Shown piece by piece: positions 39,358 through 51,200 of a stretch of DNA of 64,000 nt. Origin of the DNA: Azadirachta indica (lineage: Eukaryota > Streptophyta > Magnoliopsida > Sapindales > Meliaceae); contig CM040445.1 of assembly GCA_022749755.1 (NCBI GenBank), positions 12,359,182 through 12,423,181 on the forward strand, read 5' to 3'. The notes beneath the pieces were generated by a model. It did not search any database and was not told the origin of the DNA. It saw only the letters and a list, made by a program, of their open reading frames with translations. The position numbers and the translations under genes were made by a program. The stretch's first letter is position 1; each line of letters starts with the position of its first letter.

Positions 39358-41600
39358 ATGGTGATTCAACAGAGTTTTCTGCACGAGCATCCATTAGCAC
39401 TCCAAGAAATAGATTAGGAAAATCGCGAAATGCTGTGTCCTGGTTGTGAAACCCTTTGTTGGATCAATCTTATAATTGCAAAAAGTGTCAACTTTATCCC
39501 TCTAAATGCATGCTCTACTTGCAAGAAGATGTTTTGTTACAGTTTCTACATTTGCAAGCTTTACTGGCCTCATTCTTCTCTCTTCCACGAATTGTGCTGA
39601 ATTTCCGCAGAAGATCAAGGTCTTCTTTCATCAGCATGCTCTCCTCCTTGCAGGAAAATCCGGTACCCGTTCAAATTTGAAGGAAGGCAAATTCTGCAAC
39701 AGAACATATGGAGGCTACAAGTACTGCTGTGAAGATTGCAGTTTCCAGATTAATTTGTTTTGAATGCGCTACAGACTTCGTTGAATTTCCTATACGTCGA
39801 AAGGAAATCAAACATTTTAGTCACCGCCATTACTTGATTCTGCAAGAAGTCGATGATACAGATTGCATGATATGCTACAAAAACATCAATAGTCTAAGCT
39901 ATGTCTGTGCCACATATATGTTTTGTGTACATATATATATATATATAGTTCATGTTGTGAATTGCCAGAAATAATTCAACAACCTTTTCATCCACGCCAT
40001 GATTTGTTGCTTCAGAAAAGTAGAGGGTTTCATTATTGCGATGCTTGTGGCTTTGAGATTGAAGGCTCAAGCTACCGGTGTAGCCATTGTGATTTTGATT
40101 TGCATCCTGGATCTGCGGCATCTTTGAAGCCGAACACAAAGTACAAAGGTCATGTGCATCTTCTTACTATAATAGAGAGAACAGGTCCCATAAAAGCCCG
40201 TGTGAAGCTTTTTGGTTTTGAGATTTTTGGTGCTTTCTTCCACTGTCAATACCGCCAATTATTGTGCATAAGCATCACCGGCATCCTCTCACTCTTTAGA
40301 CTGTACGTGTCAAAGATGATTCGTTTCTGATCTACTTTACTGTGATGTCTGCGAGAAAAAAAGAGACCCAGAACATCCTGTTTTATTGTTGTAATGAATG
40401 CGAGTACTATGCTCATGCGCATTGTGTAATCACTGAGGTAAAACTCGATGAAACAGAGAAGTTGAGACATTTCAGCCAGCAGCATTTCTTAGCTTGTTTC
40501 TCTTTGAAGGCAGAGGAAATGCTTGCTCATATTTTTTTGTTTTGCATGCAAGAAAGTTGTCCAAGGGTTAGCATACAGTTGCCATTCCCCTAAATTTTAC
40601 CTCCACAAGTCCTGTGTTGAGCTGCTAAAAGAAATCCACCATCCCTTTCCACCAAGATTCTCTGTCTCAAGCAAAATAATCTTGGAGTAGGAATGTAATG
40701 CTTGTCATAAACATATAACAGACTTCACTTATCGTTCGCTGACCGTTGCAACTTCAATTTGGATATTGATTGTGCTTCACTACAGCCATCAATCAAAGTT
40801 GAAGGTCATATGCACAATCTTGCTTTCTTCGAGAAGTTGTACAACATTCCAAATTGCATAGCCTGCGACTTTACCTCTTCAGACGCCTATTATTTGCCTT
40901 ATGTGAGATGCAATTTCAATATTCATCTCTGCTGTTGTTCATTGCAAAAAATTTATCAATCACCGGAGTCATCAACATTCTCTCACCCTCATTGACGGTT
41001 ATTTTCTTACAATTGTTGGACACGATATTCAATTTTTTTGTGATGTTTGCAAGAGGGAAGCAAGCGTTATCCAAGACTGGTGACAAAGGTATGTAATGTT
41101 GGCATTTGTGAGAAGTATCTCTACTTTCCGTAATTTAAAGTTTTGGCAGGATAAAACTAGTTTCTTTCGTATTTATGTGGTAACTTGACAATTATTAGAA
41201 AAATAATTCTGCCAGCATTTGATACTGAACCCCATCTATATTCTGCATGAGCATCCATTAACACTCTGTGAAAGAGATGTGAATGTAAACTACACTGCCC
41301 TTTGTGTGGCCACATTTTATTGCATGACCGCTGCTTTTGCAGCTTCTGTAAGTTTCTTCCTAATTCCACAAATCTTGCTTTGAACTACCCATAGAAATGC
41401 TCTCTACCTCAAAGAAGAATCTGGTTGTTAAAATATGCTAGTTTGTGATTTATGTAACCAGGAACTTGGACGCTGTAAGTTCTGCTTTTATGAATGCAGT
41501 TTCCAAATTGATTTGGGGTGTGCTGCAAAACTTATCAAATATCACGAAGGTCGATAAGTCCTTACAGTTTTAACGATAAGTACTTGGCATTGTGTATTAA
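39358..41600 (+). pseudogene. DC1 (C1-like, Cys/His-rich) domain protein, one or two dead copies
   Basis: The typical DC1 opening MVIQQSFLHEHPLAL begins at 39358 but meets TAG at 39415. Recognisable DC1 units follow in shifting frames: CPGC and CKKCQLYPSKC (39430-39520), EIKHFSHRHYLILQEVDDTDC with CYKN (39807-39900), HPRHDLLLQKS, HYCDACGFEIEG and CSHCDFDLHPG (39990-40115), and weaker ones to about 40950. Near 41240 another opening, ILHEHPLTLCER, starts a second copy or the rest of a rearranged one, fading out by about 41560. Living family members bind zinc through paired Cys/His motifs and act in signalling or defence. Here nonsense codons, many frameshifts and a TA-repeat expansion inside the coding region exclude function. 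Confidence 0.85.
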
Positions 41601-41811
41601 AAAGGATTCGCACTGGCTTCATATTTTGAAATGACAGACAAATCGTGACCGCTAACATCATTAAGCATCACCAACACGCATTCAAAATCAATGACATTCA
41701 TCCATCACCATTACACAATTCCTTCTAAAAGCCAACTAGCATGATCGGTAGCCAAAAACCTAACAGTCGTCAACGTTCACCAATTATTATTTGCGCACAA
41801 ACTACTACTCA

Positions 41812-43179
41812 TCAAACGAAAAACAAGCTAAATCCGGAGAAGACGAGAGAATTAATGGCGAAAACCAGCAGGATGGTGAACAAGGGGACCCACCAGGAAT
41901 CCAAGAAATGGGACCTGATCATGCCGCCAACAGCAGAATTCCCGCAAGGTTCAGGAGAAGGAGGAGGAGGTGCTTCAGGTGTTGGCTCTGGAAAGTCCGG
42001 TGTCGACGGTGGAGGAGAGGAATCATTAATGGTCGGTGGCGGCGGAGAATGACGTGGAGGCCTTGGAGGACGACCGCCACCGCCTCCTCCCCGGCCACGA
42101 CCGGTCTCGTTGGCTGCAAGCTGAGGAAGCACGTCGACGCGGAACTTGAGGCCCATGGCGCAGTGGCCCTCTCGGCCGCAGATGAAGTAGCGCGTCCCTG
42201 GTTGAGTCAGGTGTACCACAGTGTCGCCGCTGCTGTGGACGCTGATTGGGTTTACTGTGTCACACGTGGTGTATTCTAGTTGGTTTACCTCGAGGACATT
42301 ATGGGCCGGAGTGTATGTGAACACTGCTCAAAACAAACCGAAATAACTAATTAGTTCTTCAATCCATTCTGTTATAAGTCCTTTTCTAGTTTCCTTATTA
42401 TCAAATATGCCTCATTATGCTTACAAAATTATCACTACTTTTTACTCGTTAGTTTCTGAAAATGTTGGCCTGGCGTTTGATTACTACAAAATTGGCGAAA
42501 AACAGAAGAAATAACAGAAGAAAAAGCAATCCCACTTTTTTTTTTTTTTTTTTATATTTTCCCAGCAGCCTAACGAAAACGAAAGGAAAACCATAACTGA
42601 AAGCTATCTTGTCAATTTAAGTAGAAATCAACTGAAAATTATCCATGCGAAAGAGAGAGGGAAAATCAAACAGGATTCGCTCAATTTTTTTTTTTTTTTT
42701 TAACTTTCGCAGCATCCAAACAAATGGAAAATGAAATGCCACAGCCGAGGACTTTCAAGTAATTTTAAATAGAAATCTAGTGAAATTAACCAGCAGGACA
42801 CAAACAGAAAGAAGATAACAGACAATTAAAGGCATTTGTAGATAATCAAAGCTAATTATCAAAGAGGAATTCATCATTTTCTTTACATTTTCGTAGCAGC
42901 CAAACAAGTACAAATGGAAAGCGGCAACTGATTGGCGTGCGCCATGATGCAACAGAGAAGCGAACACGTAGGAGAGTGAGAGAGAATACGATTACCTAGA
43001 GTGTCACCGACGTGAAAAGTAGTGGTAGCAGACCAAGCTTGGACGTTGGAAGAGAGATCCCAGCCAGTGGGTCCCCCGACGGAGTGATTCGTCGCAGAAG
43101 CACATTGCAACGGAATTGAGACTAACACTGTCAGTAGAATAGCCTTCACTGCCCATCGTGGCATCATTATTAGCTCCAT
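41812..43179 (-). CDS. Phytocyanin B: GPI-anchored stellacyanin/uclacyanin-like protein, 2 exons
   Basis: Exon 1 is 43179-42996 and exon 2 is 42323-41812 (minus), phase 1 junction; 231 residues. A signal peptide (AILLTVLVSIPLQCASA) is followed by ATNHSVGGPTGWDL, the standard mature phytocyanin start, then FHVGDTLVFTYTPAHNVLEV with the first copper His. YTTC and GHC carry the disulfide; the copper Cys (FICG) and second His (GHC) are present. The axial position is Leu (MGLKF) instead of Met or Gln, so a blue copper site of altered potential is expected. A Gly/Pro/Ser-rich linker rich in SPPPP-like stretches and a hydrophobic C-terminus point to an arabinogalactan, GPI-anchored cell-surface protein. 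It faces away from phytocyanin C and is the best-preserved member of the A/B/remnant group. MELIMM offers two nearby alternative ATGs. Confidence 0.9.
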
Positions 43180-43887
43180 TTTCCTTCAACCAAACACCAA
43201 CCACGCACAATGCACATCAGCATACATACATTAAATATTACCTATAAACGACTCATTCGTAATAAACACAGCAAAAATTCATTAACAAAGCCAGAGCACG
43301 CATCGAGTAGCTCAAGTAACAGCAAAACACAAGATCATGATCCATTCAAGAGAAGTTAATTAAGCTAATAACATAGCCAGAAACAAAGTAATAACAGTAG
43401 ATCACGTGATGAAGCTCATCAACATTATTATGAATTACAATGTTGATGATTAGGATCATGCTTGATCGACGATACTGATTCATTAATAACTCAATCAACG
43501 TACGCAAATTCAATTATAAAACAGGAACAGTACAAATACGTCTCCGAGATTCGTTAACAAATGACAAAAGCCAAATTTACCACGCAAGAGCTCAAGTAAA
43601 TTCCAATTAACACTAACATGATTGATCATATCAAATTCAAGAGAAATCATACTAAGAACAGGGCAAGAAACTATAACAGTATATCAAACTTGCATAAATA
43701 TATATCATCATGATCTGTATGTAATGTTATGATCAAATAAAAATGGATGATGGTCATGATTATGATCGTTATAACGCACTATCAACGGTGATAGAAAATG
43801 GATGTTTCTAGAGATAGAGAGTACCAGCAGCTACAAGTAGAAGGAGAAGCTAGTGAAATGGTGTAGAAGGCTACGTAGAGTGCGCTT

Positions 43888-43895
43888 TATTTATA
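43888..43895 (-). promoter_or_regulatory. TATA box of phytocyanin B
   Basis: TATAAATA on the minus strand, about 710 bp from the ATG. The distance fits a 5' UTR intron whose donor is GCTG followed by GTACTC near 43830. Phytocyanin A has a similar leader, with GCTGCCA followed by GTAATTCTCTC at the equivalent place. Confidence 0.55.
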
Positions 43896-43899
43896 GTGC

Positions 43900-45040
43900 G
43901 AGCGAGAGAGCGGGAGAGAGGGGAAAAAGGGCCAGTTATTTTTTTGCGTGTTTGTTAGTTGCTATGGAGGCTGGAGCTCTCTAAGACTCGCAAAGTAGGC
44001 GCGTGCACTTTACATCCCTCAACAGTTGAATAAGAGCAACCAATCATTTGCGAATGGCATGGGTTATTAATTATTTTTCTAATTTATTAACTAGACGATA
44101 AAATTGCCTCACATTTATTTTTATAGTCAATTTAGCTACAATTATCATGCAGATAAGACCGTTTAATTTGGGAAAGAAAATTGATTCATACAAGAGATTC
44201 TCCAAAAATTATAGGTGATATATAATTCTCTTGAATGAGTATTACTTTGTTATTGTGCTAATTTCTTTGGTATTCCCATGAATTTTTGAAAAAAGTCGTG
44301 ATTTTTAGTATAGATGAATAATATGCTTTTTCTTAAAACAATAATTACTAACTATTCATTTTACTTAACTACGTGTTCAAAATTTATATTTGGTTTAGTG
44401 TAATTTTTGTTTTTTAGTATGTAATCTCTTTTGTAATTTTTATATACTGTCATATCGTACAAATTTCATATGATACGTCCAAATTAATTTCAAACTCTAA
44501 ACCCTACATAAATTTAAAATCTTTTCAAAAAATCATTAAGTTTCAAACTGTATGGTTGCATGTGAATTTCATATTTTTCTGAATTTTTTCTTAAAAATTC
44601 TCATTAAATTCTATAAAATACATACAACAATTAATATTAAAATTATGTATCATATATCTTATTCATAAGCAATTCACAATTATACTTGTGGCATATACAA
44701 CTTTTAAATTGTTGAATCAATAAAAGAATATTTAATACTATCAACATAATGATCCTATAAATCTTTTGATTGTTCAAAATGAACAAGTAAAACCATTTTT
44801 ATCTGATTATGCAAGATGAACAAGTAAAAAAATTTTGTCACTATTTTAAGTGTATATATATAACAATTATAAGATGTTGCATCAACAGCACTACTATTGT
44901 TTGACAGATTTGAATGTCATCAAATATAATATGTTAATTATTTGTATTTTTAATAAACATAAGGACTTATATGATATTTGAGAAGAAAAATCATATGGCG
45001 GATATGACCTCGTGCAAACTGACCTCTTTGATAACTTTTG
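43900..45040. other. Intergenic sequence, no gene seen
   Basis: AT-rich sequence upstream of phytocyanin B. No coding or structural signal. Confidence 0.5.
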
Positions 45041-45048
45041 GCTCAATG

Positions 45049-45475
45049 ATAAACGCTTGACCCAATATGGTGTTATAGCTATCACGCTTGTGTTTGAGTC
45101 GTGGGATGTGTAAACCCTCTGTGCATTGGGCAACCTTTACCCCTTTCGAGATTAGGCGTTAAGGGTAGGAGTTAGGCTTGCATACATTTGCACCGGAAGC
45201 GTGGTGGACTTGGTCCTTAAAGGGAACATGGTGCACCCTAACTATTAGCTATAGCTTTTACCTCAGTAGTGAGCGCCTAACCCAATATGACACTGTATTC
45301 CTTTTAGGGACCAATCCCACCATGCTTCTAGCGCGAGCGCATGCAAGCTTAATCCCTTACCTTAACGCTTAGTCCCAAAGGGGATAAAGGTTACATAATG
45401 CATGGGGGGTTTTGCATTTCCCGCAACTTAAACACAGGCGTGTTGGCTCTAATACTATATTGGATAGGGGTAAAC
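45049..45475. mobile_element. Inverted pair of LTR/primer-binding-site-like fragments
   Basis: The left arm (about 45061-45228) and right arm (about 45300-45475) are imperfect reverse complements over about 160 bp. At the outer ends the left arm has CCAATATGGTGTTATAGC and the right arm, read on the minus strand, has CCAATATAGTATTAGAGC. Both resemble TGGTATCAGAGC, the initiator-tRNA-Met primer-binding site next to many plant LTRs. The centre carries a further direct copy of the left edge (CCTAACCCAATATGACAC near 45270). No element protein is present. It is most likely two degraded TRIM or solo-LTR ends inserted in opposite orientation. Confidence 0.5.
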
Positions 45476-45479
45476 ATAG

Positions 45480-46950
45480 TTCGGGTCGATCTGACGTTTT
45501 AAAAAATTGAATCGGACCCGAAAATTTACTACATATTATATACATATCAATTGGATCCATAAATGAATCAACAAAATCTTTTTTCTAGGTCCAAATTTTT
45601 CTATGTTGCGGCTGACATTGATAGACTTTATATGTTCTAAAGCTTAGCAATTTGTAAATATTATTAGTTCGTTGGACTCTAAATCCTTAATAATTTCGGG
45701 ATATGTTCTTATCATGTCTATCCTTAATAATTTCTGAATACATTCTTAACCGAGGAGCGGGAGCTTTTGCAATAAATCTTGTATAAGCTGTAGAGCATGG
45801 TGAATTATCTAAAAGCCCCAGGACTGCTTTGAAGGTATCTACCAAATGCAAAGTAAGAAAACGCAGTGTATTTCCACAAAAAGATCCTGGTGATAAGTTG
45901 TAAGTTGTTAAAATGGCAACCATCATAAGGATTAACCCATATAAATGTTAAAACTTTTTTGTTTTTCCTTCACTTTGTAGAATTGCCATACAAAAGTTTT
46001 TTTTTTTTTTTTCTGTGGGCCGTAAAGAGTTAGCAATTTACGAAATATCCATAATAGTGTTTAGCTTATATTAATATGCATAATTTTGATCACTACATAT
46101 TTGACAAATATCTTACAAAGCAAGTTCCAGAAAAGATTATGCGCTTTAAAATCTTGAACAAGTTATTAACAAATTATGAATTAGAAAAGTCATCACTTGT
46201 TATTAGAACAATTATAATTTATTTAAATAATCTGATTGAGTTATTCATCTCATAGTAAGCTTTCTCATCGAGATTATGCTTTGAATTGGTGAGAAGAGGA
46301 TGAATTGATTTACTTGAACTTAAGGTACAGGAGGCACTCATATATCCTAAGTTACCAGATGCAATTAAGCAAGTTTTATGCATGCTGGACAGAAAGATTA
46401 ATCACTTCACGTGTTGTATCAATTCTACAATCTAAAAAAGTGACGATATTTTACTTTTACAGATTTGAAAATTTCTTGCAGGAAAACCATGGTACAATGG
46501 TGGGTTTATTGAAGAAAAATTCTTAATTGGCAAAGAAGGTCTGTACAAGCTTAAGTCGTTTTACCTTAAGGATTTGACTAATCAACACGTGTTCAAATTT
46601 GTGATGGTTAGGAAAAAATTAGAATAATTACTTGCAAATAATTATTTAACACACATCTATAATAGTGTTATCATAATCATCCCAAAAGCTTACTCTAATG
46701 AACAATCAATTTTTTAAGTAGAATAAAGAACAGCTCCAAGTTTTCCTCAATGGGTTCAAACCAGAAAATTTAGACACCTCAAGACTTATAGCACGAGATA
46801 AAAGAATAGTTAAAACTGGTTTTGTAATGGATCAGGATGATAGATGGAGATCTATTTTACTCTTAAAGAGATGACATCAACGCCAAGTGTACCACCAAGC
46901 AGAAAAAGACAATTAACATGCAAAAAGATAAAGTTTTGCCGATATTTTTA
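45480..46950. other. Intergenic sequence, no gene seen
   Basis: AT-rich. Short frames at 45687-45926 (-) and 46305-46526 (+) show no family signature. Confidence 0.5.
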
Positions 46951-46956
46951 ATGTTT

Positions 46957-47237
46957 TAAATAAAGGGGAGGATGTCCATTGCCCCCTGCTTTTTCAAGCA
47001 ATGTCCCATTACCTCCTTATATTTTTCGTAATACCCCATCACTCTCCTGAATTTCGATTTTACCTTTTAATATTTATAATATTTTCGATTTTATCATTTA
47101 TAAATTAATTGAACTAAAAAGTAAAATCGAAAAAAAATAAGAATCAGGGAGATGATAGGATATTACAAAAAATATAAGAAGGTAATGAGGTATTAGTTGA
47201 AAAAACATGAGGTAATGGGTATTCACCCTAAATAAAG
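46957..47237. mobile_element. Mutator-type MITE with 9-bp target-site duplication
   Basis: A 263-bp element (46966-47228) is flanked by identical TAAATAAAG at 46957-46965 and 47229-47237. Its ends form long imperfect terminal inverted repeats of over 100 bp: GGGAGGATGTCCATTGCC at the left against GGGTGAATACCCATTACC read inward from the right. Both continue through TCATTACCT- and TTATATTTTT-like stretches to a central ATAATATTTTCGATTTTATC. It has no coding capacity. A 9-bp duplication with long TIRs is the signature of MULE-derived non-autonomous elements. Confidence 0.85.
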
Positions 47238-48225
47238 TTAGGCAAGATTTGATAAAAGACATGCGTTAATTATTATAAAAGAAAACGGATACGTGGGAGA
47301 CCCCAGTATCTTTATTTCTGTTATTCAATATTTACAATGTTTGTACTCTTTTTCTTATTGTATTTTAAGACTAGATTACCTTTAGGTAAAGTAAGATTTT
47401 ATTATTTTTTGGTGAAAGATATTAAAGACGACACGTATTTGATATATATACATTTCTTATTTTTTTGGATTTGAAACAAAGTGAAATCCATCTAGTTTAC
47501 CTATAAATATGTAATTAGATGGCTTTACTTATGAACCATCAAAAATTGTATGGTCATATACATTAATAAAATTTTTCTTTATTCTAAAAAATTTTGATTT
47601 CATTAAATTTTTGTGTTCATAAGATTACGATAATTTCCTATTTAAATTAACAAAGTGTCATTTGGTGAGTTGTATCCTGTAACTTAAGCAGTCAAAATAG
47701 TGGTGGATTTAAATAAAACTTTGTATTTAATTATTATTTATATATAATTACTTGTAATAATATTTTAATTTGATGGATTTGACCTATTAAATAAATAAGG
47801 AATACAAACAATTGATGTGTATTGTGCTTTATTTTGACTAATTTGTTTAATAATTATATTTGTTAGTCTGTTTATAACATGGGTCCAAATTGGTATTATT
47901 GACCGACCCTTAATCTTAGCCGCAGACAATACTCAATAAGAGTCCAAATGATTCGATCAAAATGCAAAACACGCTTGATTGGAATTAGACCAAAAAGATC
48001 ACAAAATTAATAAATTAATAAGTATTATACAGAACAAATAACAGAGTTAAATTAGTAATCAGTAATTAGTTGACTGTAGAGCATCTACACTTAGGTAATG
48101 CTTTTTGTCACTTTCCTCCCTCTTTATTTCAAGATGCTCCGCCTCGTCCTCCTCACTCTCACAGTCAAAGCAGCAACAGAAACAACAAACAGATCTTAGA
48201 TTCCAAAGAGAGAGAAAAATAAAAG
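47238..48225. other. Upstream region of the FEY-like gene
   Basis: AT-rich, becoming pyrimidine-rich over the last 120 bp before the ATG. An open frame on the minus strand at 48059-48265 overlaps the leader and is not credible. No clear TATA box identified. Confidence 0.45.
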
Positions 48226-51200
48226 ATGGAGAAAGAAACGGAAACGACGTCGTCTTTGACGGCACCGGCGGAGGCGAAGAGCAATAATAAACAGAAGGAG
48301 GCGTTAGGGTGGATGGAGTGGCTGAGAGGATGGTTTGCCGTTAGTTACGAATTCCTGTTTCAAAGAATCTTGGCCAGTCATTTGCATAATCCTTTGCCTT
48401 TGCCACCTGTCAACGATCTCACCTGCATTGTCACCGGATCCACCAGCGGAATCGGCCGCGAAATCGCCCGGTACTGTGTTGTTCTTTCCGTTTGTTACCG
48501 GCTTGAGTTATCTAAGTTTGTTTGCTGTTGAATGAGCTCTAATTTTTCTTTTTTAGCAGGCAATTGGCGGAGTCGGGAGCTCATGTTGTTATGGCCGTGA
48601 GGAACTTAAAGGCGGCTAATGAATTAATTCAGAAATGGCAGGAGGAATGGTCTGGAAGAGGTCTCCCTCTAAATATTGAGGTACTTAATAATTGCTTCTA
48701 ATCGTTTCAGCATAATTCTAACGTGGAAATTGTTGTAGTTGAATTCTCCAAGTGTTTTTCTTTGAAACATAGCAGAAATGATGATTTAACATGTTTATAT
48801 TATATTATATTTTGTGTTTTCTTTATTGCTTCATTTGTTAACCACCCTAAAGGTGTGTTTTGGGAATCATTTTGCAGAAAGTTCTTCTGACAAAAAGTGC
48901 TTGCCGTAAAAGCACTTCTAGCGTTTCTCTAATTTTAAAGAATTTCTTGAGACAGCAATTATCAAGTACTTCTCCTGAAAGTTCTCAAAGCGCTTTTATA
49001 TTCTAAATTTGTATTTTCAGCCAAACATTACAAATTTGAAACAAAAGCACTTTTGAGGAAAAGTACGTTCTGGAAAAGCGCCTTAAAAATGTTTTTCTTG
49101 ATTGGAAAGAACTTCCTAGAAAAGCAATTATCTAGTACTTCTCCTGAAAATAACTTGAGTGCTTTTTAATTCTAAATTTGTATGTTCCGCTAAACATTAT
49201 GAAATATGAAGTGCTTTCGAGTCTCAGTTGCAGTCTTAAATGATAAATATTCATGCAGAAACTATAATAACTCTAGCAGTAATGCTGGCTATTGAATATA
49301 TTCCTTTTTAGGTGTACATCACTATCTAGTTTGATACTTCAGTTCAAAATGGATGACATGATAATTTTTTTTCACTCAAGGCAATGGAACTTGACCTACT
49401 CTCTTTGGATTCTGTCGTTCGCTTTGCTGAGGCATGGAATGCACGTTTAGGACCTTTGCATGTTCTTATAAACAATGCAGGAATATTTTCTATTGGAGGT
49501 TGGTCTTTTCTACCATTCCATGGTTTAACTCTACATCCTTTTTGATGTCTCGCCTCTTGATTCTGTGTTACTTATTTTCATGAACCTTCTGGTTTGTGGC
49601 AAATTTTATATTCACTTATTCATAATTGATTAATATCTTCACTTTTTGCATGCTTTTATTTGGAGGATTAGTTGTATCTGTAATGTCAATCCATAGGATA
49701 TTTTCAGTTTTAGATGCAACTCTATCATTTATATAAAATGTCTGATTTGGCCCACAAATGAATTGTTGTGAGTGACAAGTTATTTTTTCTGCTAATAGCG
49801 TACTTAAGCCTTCTAGTGTATGCTTTAGGTCACAAATGTTGCTTTAAAATTTGTCTAGGAGACAATCTGGTGTTAGGCAGTTGCATCTCCAAATTTTTGC
49901 TATAGTTCCTTGGTTCTGAAGTCTGGTTCTGTAAATAATGCTAATATTTGATAGCTGCACAGAGATGATAGGCTGAGAAAATCAGAGGCCATATATGAAT
50001 CCTAAAAAATAAAATTATACTGGGTTTTAGTATCATGTTCTGAGAAAAGAATGTCCTGGAGATATATAGCATTATTCTCAGAGCTTCTTGGTGAGTAATT
50101 TATTCTGTCAATTTATGTTTAGTGACTGCAAAAAATTTTCTTAAATGCCTAATGGATATTCATTTGCAGTAGATATAAATTATTGTTGTTAACCGTGCTA
50201 GTTATTACTGAAATTTTAGGTGCTCTCAATGGAATAGTTGAAATTTTTAGTTTATTTTGTGGCACCCATATAAGCTATTGCAATCAAAGATGTTTATTGC
50301 GTATATCCAGAAAGCTTAGTATCATCACTGACATAATTTGCTTTGCTGTACCCAGAACCACAAAAATTTTCAAAAGATGGGTATGAAGAGCACATGCAAG
50401 TGAATCATCTAGCTCCAGCATTACTTTCAATTTTGCTTTTGCCATCACTTATTAGAGGCTCTCCAAGTCGAATTATTAATGTGAATTCAGTCGTAAGTTC
50501 CGTAATTGATGTGTTTTTGCATGCATGTGCATGAGCTCATTTGAATGTTATATTCCTTCTTATTGTATGTACATTGAATGTTAGAGTCATATCAGGTACT
50601 ACTTATCAAGTCAAATATACATTTTTAGAATATGGTCATGGCCTTGAAAATGTTGGAATACATGGTTATGGAGTTTTAGCTGAACATTGTTGTTGGAGTG
50701 TTTGACATCAACATCTGCCATCATAGTATTTCCTCTGTTAACTTTTCTATCTACTAAATGATCTAAAAAGAAAGGCTATCAGATTATTTCTCAGATTTAA
50801 TCTTTTCTCATTAAGGGTAAAAAATTTGATGTTAAATGAGTCATTTGGTGTTGAAGGAAGGTATATTTCGAATAACTAAGTTTCTCTGAGGTCGCTCTTT
50901 TTTTCACTTCTTCCATCCTGTATAGCTTTATGAGCTACAATCTTTCTCTAAAATCTCATTATAAGTGTATAATTTCTGGTTAGTGGCATTGCTCGGATGA
51001 TATTCCACTGTGTTTTAGAGTTTATATTTTCGGAGGAATTGTAGAGTTATAGCCTTCATACTGAATTCTATTAAATGTATGAAGTCTGGGATCCTTAGGA
51101 AACTCTTGGTTGTCCAATCCTAATTGTGTTACAGAATTCTATTAACTCTATGAAGTATGGATCCAGGAAACTCTTACTTGGTTATCCAATCCTAATTGTG

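Noticed and set aside
41791..42279. 162-codon plus-strand frame over phytocyanin B exon 2
   Set aside because: Shadow of the GC-rich proline/glycine linker on the coding strand.
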